Shown here: piece after piece, positions 1-6,751 of the stretch | How the letters are laid out: every line of letters starts with the position of its first letter | Position numbering within the stretch: the stretch's first letter is position 1 | Assembly (NCBI GenBank): GCA_030669775.1 | Contig: DAOVCZ010000100.1 | Coordinates: 1-6,978 of the forward strand | Source of the DNA: Chloroflexota bacterium | GTDB lineage: Bacteria; Chloroflexota; Anaerolineae; Anaerolineales; UBA4823 | Reading direction: 5' to 3' | DNA: 6,978 bases | Program-made: the position numbers and the translations under genes | The notes under the pieces: generated by a model | Told to the model about the DNA's origin: nothing | Seen by the model: the letters and a program-made list of their open reading frames with translations, nothing else | The model's database searches: none

Positions 1-1403
1 CCAAGCCTGATGAGCGTAACATCAACCTGACTGCTGGATTGATCGAGAAAACTCTGGCAGAATTTGGCATCCCTGTCCGGGTAATAGGTTTCCAGGTGGG
101 TCCGACAGTGACTCAATTTGCCGTCGAGCCGGGATTCGTTGAGAAGGCTGTAAGTGAAGAAGAAATCACCCGTCATAAGGTACGCGTGGCGCAAATCTCA
201 TCCCTATCTCGCGATCTGGCGCTTTCCTTATCTGCACCCAGTCTACGTATTGAAGCACCCGTACCTGGACAACCTTATATTGGAATTGAGGTGCCGAATA
301 CGCGCTCCACAGTGGTTCGGCTGCGGCCGATTTTGGAAACGGGGGCTTTTTATAAATTTGGTTCTCCTTTGACAATCGCTCTGGGTAGAGACGTCTCTGG
401 TCAGGCAGTTGTCGCCGATCTAGCGAGCATGCCGCACTTACTGATCGCTGGTACGACCGGATCCGGAAAATCTGTGTGTATCGCTGCATTGACTACATGT
501 TTGGTGATGAACAATACGCCGGAGGATCTGCGAATTGTGATGATTGATCCCAAGATGGTGGAGTTGGTGCGGTTCAATGGACTTCCACATATGTTCGGAA
601 AAGTGGAGACTGATCTGGAGCGGAGATTGGGGGTCTTGCGCTGGACGGTGGCGGAAATGGACCGGCGTTACAAGCTGCTGGAAAACTCCCGGTCGAGAAA
701 TATCGATACTTACAACCGGAAGATGCGCAGAAGACGGGACTCGGAAACGCTACCGCATATTGTAGTGATGATCGATGAGCTGGCGGATTTAATGATGTCG
801 GCACCTGAACAAACCGAACCGGCGCTAGTGCGCTTGGCTCAAATGGCGAGGGCGACCGGTATTCATCTGATTCTGGCCACGCAGCGTCCCAGCACGGATG
901 TGGTCACGGGTTTGATCAAGGCCAATTTTCCAGCCAGGATGTCCTTTGCGGTGGCTTCATCAGTCGATTCGAGGGTGATTCTCGATGGGTCGGGAGCAGA
1001 ATCACTACTTGGGCGGGGAGATATGCTCTTCCTGCCCCCAGAAGCTGGTTCTCCCATTCGAGCGCAAGGTGTGATGGTCACCGATCAAGAGATTGAACGG
1101 GTGATCACTTTTTGGCAGGAGACTCATTCCAGGGATGAAAGCCAATCTCCTCCCTGGGATACATTGCTGGAGCAAGAAGCCGTTTTAGCTCAGAAAGACC
1201 AATTAATCGATAAAGCGATCGCCATCGTACAGGAGGCTCAAAGGGCTAGTGCTTCCATGCTTCAGAGGCGTTTGCGTATTGGATATCCACGTGCAGCCCG
1301 GTTGATCGATGAGCTAGAAGAACTTGGAGTGGTTGGACCTTCACGAGGAGGAGGTCGGGAACGTGAGGTGCTGATCGGTCCTGAGGACGAGCTATCCGCT
1401 TGA
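1..1403 (+). CDS. ftsK: DNA translocase FtsK/SpoIIIE, C-terminal part (5' truncated by window)
   Basis: Hexameric ATP-driven DNA pump that moves chromosome ends across the division septum. The reading frame is open from the window edge (first full codon at base 3) and reads smoothly through the TTG at 39, so the gene starts upstream and its N-terminal membrane helices are not seen. Numbering residues from the TTG codon at 39: the alpha/beta motor entry is about 1-125 (EFGIP, GPTVTQF). Walker A GTTGSGKS is at 138-145 (bases 450-473) and Walker B IVVMIDE at 241-247. The family motif ATQRPSTDVVTG is at 280-291, followed by the typical SSVDSR and LLGRGDML. A winged-helix gamma domain, which in known FtsK reads polar DNA motifs, covers about 385-450 and ends in a basic GGGRER stretch. 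All motor motifs are intact. The stop codon overlaps the -35 of the next transcription unit. Family assignment is very secure; septal role is from family knowledge. Confidence 0.96.
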   Translation, partial: KPDERNINLTAGLIEKTLAEFGIPVRVIGFQVGPTVTQFAVEPGFVEKAVSEEEITRHKVRVAQISSLSRDLALSLSAPSLRIEAPVPGQPYIGIEVPNTRSTVVRLRPILETGAFYKFGSPLTIALGRDVSGQAVVADLASMPHLLIAGTTGSGKSVCIAALTTCLVMNNTPEDLRIVMIDPKMVELVRFNGLPHMFGKVETDLERRLGVLRWTVAEMDRRYKLLENSRSRNIDTYNRKMRRRRDSETLPHIVVMIDELADLMMSAPEQTEPALVRLAQMARATGIHLILATQRPSTDVVTGLIKANFPARMSFAVASSVDSRVILDGSGAESLLGRGDMLFLPPEAGSPIRAQGVMVTDQEIERVITFWQETHSRDESQSPPWDTLLEQEAVLAQKDQLIDKAIAIVQEAQRASASMLQRRLRIGYPRAARLIDELEELGVVGPSRGGGREREVLIGPEDELSA

Positions 1404-1428
1404 CAGTCTCTCTCGCTTAGGTTAGCAT
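1400..1428 (+). promoter_or_regulatory. Sigma-70-type promoter candidate for the 1471-6105 gene run
   Basis: A perfect -35 TTGACA lies at 1400-1405 and a -10-like TAGCAT (4 of 6 consensus) at 1423-1428, with the ideal 17 bp spacer. It overlaps the ftsK stop codon (TGA 1401-1403). The expected start near 1435 gives a leader of about 36 nt that contains the AAAGGA ribosome site. The -10 is flanked by short inverted arms AGGT (1419-1422) and ACCT (1429-1432). Seen by eye only; no scoring was run. Confidence 0.5.
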
Positions 1429-1454
1429 ACCTGATCGTGAAATTTATATCAGAT

Positions 1455-1460
1455 AAAGGA
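1455..1460 (+). promoter_or_regulatory. Ribosome binding site selecting a GTG start
   Basis: AAAGGA sits 10 nt before the GTG at 1471. The next in-frame ATG (1519, residue 17) has no Shine-Dalgarno-like sequence before it, so the GTG is the preferred start. The spacing is on the long side, and translation may be modest. Confidence 0.5.
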
Positions 1461-1470
1461 TTTAATTACC

Positions 1471-2085
1471 GTGGAACAAGCCTCAGAGGATAAGAAGCAA
1501 GTAACATTTACCGACCAGATGCGCCTTCGATTCCGGGGGATATTAGATCCGCTCGGCGCGTTCTTAAATCGTATTGGATTGATGCCTAATACGATGACGA
1601 TCCTGGGATTGTTAGGAAATACCATCGGTGCAATCCTGCTCGCTCAAGGAAGGATGACAATAGGAGGTTTAGTCATACTTGCAATGGGACCGGTGGATGC
1701 ATTAGATGGCACAATGGCTCGTCTGCGTGGAGAGCCCAGCGAATTTGGTGCCTTTGTTGATTCAGTAACAGACCGCTATTCAGAATTGGTGATTTTTGGC
1801 GGTCTGCTTATTTATTACGTTCAACAAGGTAACTGGACTGCCGCTCTTGTGACTTACTTGGCAGCTGGAGGTTCAGTGCTCGTTTCATATATCCGGGCGA
1901 GGGCATCGTCCCTCGGGTACGATACTAAAGTTGGCATATTAACCCGCATGGAACGTTATCTGGTATTAGCTCCGGCGTTGGTTTTGAACATCCCATTGGT
2001 CGGCTTATGGATCATTGCCATACTTGCCAATATCACCGCGTTGCAGAGAATATGGGATATACGTCGCCAAACCCGAGCCAAGTGA
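1471..2085 (+). CDS. CDP-alcohol phosphatidyltransferase, possibly phosphatidylinositol-phosphate-synthase-like
   Basis: Integral membrane enzyme that displaces CMP from CDP-diacylglycerol with an alcohol acceptor to form a phospholipid. The complete family signature D-x2-D-G-x2-A-R-x8-G-x3-D-x3-D is present: D76, D79, G80, A83, R84, G93, D97, D101. These acidic residues bind the metal and CDP in known structures. The 204-residue length suits the family. Hydrophobic segments are near 42-58, 64-75, 104-118, 123-140 and 165-190. The arginine-rich stretches YIRARA (140-145) and LTRMERY (157-163) resemble the inositol-phosphate-binding region of bacterial phosphatidylinositol-phosphate synthases and archaeal archaetidylinositol-phosphate synthases. 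That makes an inositol-phosphate acceptor more likely to me than glycerol 3-phosphate, but this is inference. First gene of a packed run; tandem stops TGA-TAG end it 20 bp before lgt. The family is certain, the acceptor is not. Confidence 0.9.
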   Translation: MEQASEDKKQVTFTDQMRLRFRGILDPLGAFLNRIGLMPNTMTILGLLGNTIGAILLAQGRMTIGGLVILAMGPVDALDGTMARLRGEPSEFGAFVDSVTDRYSELVIFGGLLIYYVQQGNWTAALVTYLAAGGSVLVSYIRARASSLGYDTKVGILTRMERYLVLAPALVLNIPLVGLWIIAILANITALQRIWDIRRQTRAK

Positions 2086-2105
2086 TAGGTGTCAAGGAGA
2101 GATAG

Positions 2106-2927
2106 ATGGGTATTCAGATTGGAAAGATAACGATTTACTACTACGGAATTATCATTATGCTCGGGGCGGTAGCTGCTGCCTGGCTGGCTGCTGTGGAGGC
2201 ACGTCGTAAAGGACAAAGTAGTGAAATCGTTTGGGATGGATTGGTATGGGTGTTGATCGGAGGCATCATCGGTGCACGTATCTGGCACATATTAACCCCT
2301 CCCGCATCAATGGTTGAAGCCGGATACACAACGATGTACTATCTAACTCACCCGCTAGATGCGATCAATATTCGTGCGGGTGGTCTTGGTATCCCTGGAG
2401 CAGTCATTGGTGGATTGCTCGCATTGTATATCTTCACTCGCAGGAGAAAGTTGGATTTTGCTTTCTGGCTGGATGTGGTTGCACCTGCATTAGCATTGGG
2501 TCAAGCAATAGGGCGTTGGGGAAATTTTTTCAACCAGGAACTCTACGGGAGTCCAAGCGATCTCCCTTGGGCACTTAAAATCCAACCTGAAAACCGTCTC
2601 CCAGGATATGAAGATCAGGCAACATACCACCCTCTTTTCCTCTACGAATCCATATGGAATTTTGGCATCGTTATTTTACTGCTCTGGTTAGGACGAAAAT
2701 ACGAGGACCGCTTGATCAACGGGGATTTATTCTTGATTTATTTAATTTCGTATCCAATGGGACGATTCTTGCTTGAATTCCTCCGCCTCGATCCGGCAAA
2801 GGTGGGGGGGATTAATATTAATCAGACCTTGATGTTAATAGTGGCACTTTTCGCGACGGGTGCATTAGTCTGGCGACATCGTAAACGAGGTAGATCGGAT
2901 GTGGAGTCGGTTGAGGTCGAAGAATAG
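2106..2927 (+). CDS. lgt: Phosphatidylglycerol--prolipoprotein diacylglyceryl transferase
   Basis: Membrane enzyme that moves diacylglycerol from phosphatidylglycerol to the lipobox cysteine of exported prolipoproteins, the first step of lipoprotein maturation. The Lgt signature GRWGNFFNQELYG is at 136-148, including R137, N140, N143 and E145. The conserved HPLFLYE is at 175-181 and the C-terminal GRFLLEF at 219-225, with R220 and E224 matching the essential Arg/Glu of the last active-site segment. Several hydrophobic helices are visible: about 10-30, 43-60, 95-110, 121-135, 183-195, 205-222 and 238-255. At 273 residues it is full length. The loop before the third helix reads GLGIPG, placing P97 where E. 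coli Lgt has an important histidine (H103). Start ATG 2106 follows a strong AAGGAGA (2094-2100) at 5 nt. A highly charged tail (KRGRSDVESVEVEE) should be cytoplasmic. Lies 20 bp after a phospholipid synthase gene and 24 bp before an ABC transporter, consistent with co-transcription. Confidence 0.96.
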   Translation: MGIQIGKITIYYYGIIIMLGAVAAAWLAAVEARRKGQSSEIVWDGLVWVLIGGIIGARIWHILTPPASMVEAGYTTMYYLTHPLDAINIRAGGLGIPGAVIGGLLALYIFTRRRKLDFAFWLDVVAPALALGQAIGRWGNFFNQELYGSPSDLPWALKIQPENRLPGYEDQATYHPLFLYESIWNFGIVILLLWLGRKYEDRLINGDLFLIYLISYPMGRFLLEFLRLDPAKVGGININQTLMLIVALFATGALVWRHRKRGRSDVESVEVEE

Positions 2928-2951
2928 AAAAAAGCTTTTAGATAATAAGTC

Positions 2952-3899
2952 ATGATCGTCACTGAAGACCTCAGCAAAGAATTTGAGGAATTCATTGCGG
3001 TTGATGGGGTAAACCTGAATGTAAGGGCGGGTGAGGTGTTGGCCCTTTTAGGGCCAAACGGTTCCGGAAAAACCACTACAGTACGCATGCTTACCTCAAT
3101 CCTGCAACCCACGCGCGGTCGGGCGCGTGTGGCAGGATTTGACGTGGTCGAAGAGGCAGACCAGGTGCGCGCCGCGGTTGGTGTTTTAACCGAACACCAT
3201 GGATTATATTCACGGATGCCGGCTGATGAGTATCTTGATTTTTTTGGTCAACTGTATGGAATCGATCTGCCGACCCGTCGAAAACGCGCTGACCATATGT
3301 TGGATGAATTTGGTTTAAGCCCGTTTAAAAAACGCAGAGTGGGGAAATTTTCGAGAGGCATGCAACAGAAACTTGCATTGGCACGTACATTGCTGCATGA
3401 ACCCCCTGTGCTGTTGTTAGATGAACCCACATCCGCGATGGATCCGGAAAGTGCGCGTTTGGTTCGAGACGCCATACAGGCCTTACGTTCATCTGACCGA
3501 GCGATTATTCTCTGTACACACAACCTATCCGAAGCTGAGAAATTGGCTGATAAGATCGCCATCATCCATCATGGATCAATCATTGCCCAAGGCACAGCAG
3601 AAGAGTTGAAACAAAGATTGCTTGGACCAGCTGTGTATGAAGTCCGGATTGGATATCCCCAAAGTTTCGATCAACTGAAGCTGCCGAATAATCTGCAGAT
3701 CAGTGCGCGTGGTGAGGATTGGCTGCGCTATCGCTCCTCCCATCCGGAAGATGATAACCCATTGGTCTTACAGTACTTATTAGACCAGGGATTGAAGGTG
3801 GTAAGTTTGGAAGAAGTACCACGCAGCCTGGAGCAGATTTACCTGCAGGTGATGAACGAACCAGCGGTAATCCAACTAGAGGCATCGTATGTTGGATAA
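2952..3899 (+). CDS. ABC transporter ATP-binding protein, ABC-2 exporter (NatA/DrrA-like) class
   Basis: Cytoplasmic ATPase that powers the membrane protein encoded immediately after it. Motifs in order: Walker A GPNGSGKT at 34-41, Q-loop region GVLTEHHG at 77-84, signature SRGMQ at 134-138, Walker B VLLLDEPT at 153-160, D-loop SAMDP at 161-165, and H-loop H190 in CTHNLSEAE. The usual Q-loop glutamine is a glutamate (E81), and the signature is SRGMQ rather than SGGQ; as I recall, both variants occur in this exporter subfamily. Residues 225-315 form a C-terminal extension beyond the nucleotide-binding fold, also common there. Start ATG 2952 fits the family N-terminus (MIxxxxLSKxF), but there is no clear Shine-Dalgarno sequence before it, so translation may depend on coupling to lgt. 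The stop overlaps the start of the permease gene by 11 nt, which argues for coupled synthesis of the two partners. Substrate unknown. Confidence 0.93.
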   Translation: MIVTEDLSKEFEEFIAVDGVNLNVRAGEVLALLGPNGSGKTTTVRMLTSILQPTRGRARVAGFDVVEEADQVRAAVGVLTEHHGLYSRMPADEYLDFFGQLYGIDLPTRRKRADHMLDEFGLSPFKKRRVGKFSRGMQQKLALARTLLHEPPVLLLDEPTSAMDPESARLVRDAIQALRSSDRAIILCTHNLSEAEKLADKIAIIHHGSIIAQGTAEELKQRLLGPAVYEVRIGYPQSFDQLKLPNNLQISARGEDWLRYRSSHPEDDNPLVLQYLLDQGLKVVSLEEVPRSLEQIYLQVMNEPAVIQLEASYVG

Positions 3900-5310
3900 A
3901 TTGCGACCCGCTTTTGTTGTTACACGCCGAGAGGTGCGGGACCACTTCCGTGATTGGCGGATTATGGCTCCAATATTGCTATTGGTGATCATGCTGCCTC
4001 TCTTGATGAATTATGCCTCCAGTCGATTTCTCACCTTCGCGGATCGTTATGGAGCCCAGATTGAAGCTGATCAGGTGTTCCCATTCCTGCTGATGGTTGT
4101 TGGTTTCTTCCCTGTTACCGTAGCACTGGTTTTGGCACTTGAAAGTTTCGTGGGTGAGAAGGAACGACGCAGCATCGAGCCCTTGCTGAGCAGCCCCTTG
4201 AGTGATTTCCAATTATATTTTGGCAAGCTGTTGGCCGCATTAATACCCTCCTTAATGGCCAGCTATCTTGGCATGGCTTTGTATTTGTTCTGGGTTTATT
4301 TCCAAGGTGTTTGGGTTCCAACTGGGGGTTTGTTGGTGCAGATTTTTGCCTTAGCCACAACGAACTGTTTATTGATGGTGAGCGGCGCGGTTGTGGTTTC
4401 ATCGCAAACCACTTCGATGCGAGCAGCAAATTTATTAGCAGTCTTTATTATCCTACCGATGGCTGTCTTGCTCCAGGCCGAGAGTGCAGTAATTGTTTGG
4501 GCAAGAGATGCTGTTCTGTTCTGGACCTTGGTTGGCGAAGTCATCGTTGCCATTTTGCTGGTCAGGATAGGAATCGCCCATTTCAATCGTGAAGAACTGG
4601 TCAGCAGAGAATTTGATTCCTTGAACCTGCGAGGGGGGATTTCATCCTTTTGGAAGGATTTCCGAGGGGATGCAAGTTCACCAATGGATTGGTATCGGGG
4701 GGAGCTGCGGGAAACATTTGGGAAGATGCGACTGCCCGCTCTTTTGGTATTGGTAGTCTTGATCGGAGGGCTCGTTCTAGGAGCTAGCCTGGCAGATCAA
4801 TTCGTGATACCGTCAGAATTTATCAGTATCGATTCGATCAAAGGTGGTACGATCGAGGGAATTCAGAATGTACGTTTCTTTGAGGACAGCAGTATTCTAG
4901 TAATTTGGTTGAACAATCTGCGGACCATATTCCTGGCGACTATCGCAGGGTTGTTGTCTTTTGGAGTGCTGGCGTTGATCGTAATGGCGGTGCCGATCCT
5001 ATTTATCGGGTTCTTTACAGCGACAATTGCCAGTGCGGGTCTATCTCCGGTCTTATTCCTGCTCGCGTTTGTGGTACCTCATGGCATATTGGAGATTCCA
5101 GCGTTCATATTGGCAGGTGCAGCGATCTTGCGTCTTGGAGCTACACTGGCTTCACCATCACCAGGGCAGACAATTGGAGAAGCGTGGCTAGGGGGGATGG
5201 TAGATTGGGCAAAAGTGATGGTGGGTATAGTGCTACCACTCTTGTTCGGTGCAGCAATTTTAGAAGTCTTGGTGACACCAAGAGTGGCTATGTGGATATT
5301 CGGTGGATAA
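3889..5310 (+). CDS. ABC-2 permease fused to a SpoIIM (DUF95) domain
   Basis: Membrane partner of the preceding ATPase, 473 residues in two parts. Residues 1-255 form an ABC-2-type permease: a short basic cytoplasmic N-terminus, helices near 26-44, 64-86, 112-136, 147-171, 179-197 and 204-228, and the coupling segment GEKERRSIEPLLSSPLS (89-105) typical of NatB/NosY-like exporters. After a polar linker (230-280), residues 281-473 match the SpoIIM/DUF95 family: a first helix at 282-302, an outer loop, WLNNLRTIFLATIAG at 340-354, two or three helices, the hallmark VPHGILEIPAFILAGAAILR at 396-415, and ILEVLVTP at 457-464. That part is about the length of free-standing SpoIIM, so both halves look complete. 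The frame is continuous with no stop between them. Start ATG 3889 lies inside the end of the ATPase gene, with AGAGG (3878-3882) 6 nt upstream. B. subtilis SpoIIM acts in septal peptidoglycan remodelling during engulfment; no other sporulation gene is seen here. Export role is firm in outline; substrate and SpoIIM function are unknown. Confidence 0.88.
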   Translation: MLDKLRPAFVVTRREVRDHFRDWRIMAPILLLVIMLPLLMNYASSRFLTFADRYGAQIEADQVFPFLLMVVGFFPVTVALVLALESFVGEKERRSIEPLLSSPLSDFQLYFGKLLAALIPSLMASYLGMALYLFWVYFQGVWVPTGGLLVQIFALATTNCLLMVSGAVVVSSQTTSMRAANLLAVFIILPMAVLLQAESAVIVWARDAVLFWTLVGEVIVAILLVRIGIAHFNREELVSREFDSLNLRGGISSFWKDFRGDASSPMDWYRGELRETFGKMRLPALLVLVVLIGGLVLGASLADQFVIPSEFISIDSIKGGTIEGIQNVRFFEDSSILVIWLNNLRTIFLATIAGLLSFGVLALIVMAVPILFIGFFTATIASAGLSPVLFLLAFVVPHGILEIPAFILAGAAILRLGATLASPSPGQTIGEAWLGGMVDWAKVMVGIVLPLLFGAAILEVLVTPRVAMWIFGG

Positions 5311-5349
5311 TAAAAAATCATTGCAGGGAGTGAGATCAAAGGAAATTAC

Positions 5350-6105
5350 ATGGTAAAAGTGATTATTTTAGGTTCATCCAATGCAATCCCCGATGAAAAT
5401 CATGAAAACAGCCACATGGCTTTGGTTGGAGACGATAGATTAGTCCTGATCGATTGTGTCAACAATCCAATAGTCAGGTTACGTAAAGCTGGTTTGGATG
5501 TAGAAGATGTGACCGATTTAATCTTAACTCACTTCCATCCCGATCATGTATCTGGAGTCCCGCTGCTTTTAATGGATTTGTGGTTGTTAGGTCGCAAAAA
5601 GGAATTACGAATTTATGGTTTGGATTACACCCTGGATAGGCTTGAGACGATGATGGATCTTTATGGTTGGGATACCTGGCCGCGGTTCTTCCCTGTAAAG
5701 ATGCATAGATTAGAGGAGAAGGACATGTCCTTGGTCCAAGAGAATGATCAATGGCGAATTTTCTCATCTCCTGTGAAACATATCATTCCAAATATTGGTC
5801 TGCGCATTGAATTTCCTGAATCCGGGAAAGTGTTTGCATATTCATGCGATACTGAACCTTGTCCTCAGGTGGTTCAATTAGCGAATAATGCCGATGTCTT
5901 AATCCATGAAGCAGCAGGAGCTTCATTGGGGCACACAGATGCAACTCAAGCAGGAAAGATTGCAGAAGATGCAGGTGCTGACAGCCTTTATCTTATCCAT
6001 TATCCGAATGGAAGACTCAAGGACAATGATATTGTTGCCAAAGCCTCACAGGAATTTAATGGACCAGTAAGACTGGCCGAAGATTTTATGGAGTTCGAGT
6101 TCTAA
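5350..6105 (+). CDS. Metallo-beta-lactamase-fold hydrolase, RNase Z-like group
   Basis: Probable soluble two-metal hydrolase of the RNase Z/arylsulfatase-like branch (COG1234 type). Metal-ligand motifs are complete: HFHPDH at 61-66, H144 (VKHIIPNIG), D167 (YSCDTEP) and H217 (YLIHYPNG). The HEA at 186-188 and GHTDATQAGKIAEDAG at 194-209 correspond to the HEAT and HST-QAA-IA segments of tRNase Z, and the N-terminal ILGSSNAIP matches the family's GTGxAxP strand. At 251 residues it is shorter than typical tRNase Z (about 300). I see no flexible exosite arm between HFHPDH and H144, and the segment between HEA and GH is only six residues, so tRNA 3'-end processing is doubtful. It may instead cleave a small phosphodiester or ester; this is inference. 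Start ATG 5350 has AAAGGA (5338-5343) 6 nt upstream. It lies 39 bp after the permease gene and is probably last in the operon. No signal peptide. Confidence 0.88.
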   Translation: MVKVIILGSSNAIPDENHENSHMALVGDDRLVLIDCVNNPIVRLRKAGLDVEDVTDLILTHFHPDHVSGVPLLLMDLWLLGRKKELRIYGLDYTLDRLETMMDLYGWDTWPRFFPVKMHRLEEKDMSLVQENDQWRIFSSPVKHIIPNIGLRIEFPESGKVFAYSCDTEPCPQVVQLANNADVLIHEAAGASLGHTDATQAGKIAEDAGADSLYLIHYPNGRLKDNDIVAKASQEFNGPVRLAEDFMEFEF

Positions 6106-6156
6106 ACTTGGGGGAATCCTGGGTAGGTCAAACTGCCAATAGCAAGAAGCTGTTAA

Positions 6157-6660
6157 CTACCAGCCTTCAATGAAAGGGACCCAATCCTCGTTTTGGGTTA
6201 AATGCCTGGCGAAGATATAAACCGCTGAGGAAGGTGGTTCGATTGGTTTTCGTAGGAGACGCATATGAGCTTGTTCAAGCGTACGGCCTCCCTTGCGATG
6301 ATTGCAGGCTGGACAGGCTGCTACCAAATTGCTCCATTTATGCTCACCCCCCTGGCTGCGTGGAATTATGTGGTCGATCGTCAGCTGGAGAACTTGCTTC
6401 CCACAATACTGACAGATGTGATTGTCGCGCCGTAAGACCTCCCGTTTACTTAATTTGACTCTTATGCGAGGTCTTTTGATCATCCTTTCAAGGCGAATAA
6501 TTGATGGGCGCGGGTATTTCTGCGACACGGTATGAATAAATCCACGCCCATTGAGGATCAGTGAAGCTTTACTGGTCATCATCAAGCCGATGGCGCGCCG
6601 TGTGTTGCAGATGTTCAGCGGCTCAAAATTCGCGTTCAATAGCAAAACTGGTTCCAACAT
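6157..6660 (-). CDS. HNH endonuclease family protein
   Basis: Small protein of 167 residues. The N-terminal half (1-75, beginning VLLLNANFEPLNICNTRRAI) is a conserved pre-domain. The HNH zinc-finger nuclease core follows: CQYC (C83, C86), TIDHIIPRSQGG with D96 and H97 at 94-105, WSNLVAACPACNHRKGGRT (109-127) with N111, C116, C119, N120 and H121. The two CxxC pairs would hold a structural zinc; H97 is the expected general base. This architecture is a widespread chromosomal family in Chloroflexota, Cyanobacteria and Actinobacteria rather than a homing or restriction enzyme; its cellular role is not known to me. Start ATG (complement of 6658-6660) is preceded by AAGGTG (complement of 6666-6671) at 5 nt. 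It is a single-gene unit converging on the MBL gene, with 51 bp between their stops. All core residues are present, so it is probably active. Confidence 0.92.
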   Translation of the reverse strand: MLEPVLLLNANFEPLNICNTRRAIGLMMTSKASLILNGRGFIHTVSQKYPRPSIIRLERMIKRPRIRVKLSKREVLRRDNHICQYCGKQVLQLTIDHIIPRSQGGEHKWSNLVAACPACNHRKGGRTLEQAHMRLLRKPIEPPSSAVYIFARHLTQNEDWVPFIEGW

Positions 6661-6681
6661 AATCGCACCTTAACTTTGCGA

Positions 6682-6690
6682 ATTATAGCA
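6682..6690 (-). promoter_or_regulatory. Extended -10 promoter for the HNH gene
   Basis: Read on the - strand the sequence is TGCTATAAT, a perfect -10 hexamer (6682-6687) with the TGN extension. The hexamer 17 bp further upstream is only a poor -35 match (TTTATT), which fits an extended -10 promoter. The expected start near 6675 gives a leader of about 15 nt, just enough to hold the AAGGTG ribosome site. Confidence 0.55.
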
Positions 6691-6751
6691 CGGGTTTTCC
6701 CTCAAATAAATAGGATTGGATTCTAGATTAACGAAGCGGATTTACACCTTC

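Noticed and set aside
39..41. TTG as a possible start of the FtsK protein
   Set aside because: The frame is open upstream to the window edge and encodes residues typical of FtsK (DERNINLTAGLIEKTL), so the TTG is an internal leucine codon.
166..489. 107-residue open frame on the - strand inside ftsK
   Set aside because: Antisense shadow of a conserved coding region, with low-complexity basic composition and no family resemblance.
2930..2939. Palindrome AAAAGCTTTT between lgt and the ABC ATPase gene
   Set aside because: There is no loop and no GC-rich stem, so it cannot be an intrinsic terminator; ten bases of A/T-rich symmetry can arise by chance.
2939..2954. TAGATAAT just before the ABC ATPase start, considered as a second leaderless promoter
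   Set aside because: No -35 lies at a workable distance, and the gene sits 24 bp after lgt in a packed run, so translational coupling is the simpler reading.
4905..5333. 142-residue open frame overlapping the permease-SpoIIM gene in another + frame
   Set aside because: It lies wholly within the SpoIIM-coding part of a well-supported gene, its translation is cysteine- and arginine-rich without motifs, and it has no ribosome site of its own.
6146..6168. Imperfect inverted repeat GAAGCTG ... CAGCCTTC between the convergent MBL and HNH genes, considered as a terminator
   Set aside because: The stem is short with a bulge, it overlaps the HNH stop codon, and no T-run follows on either strand.
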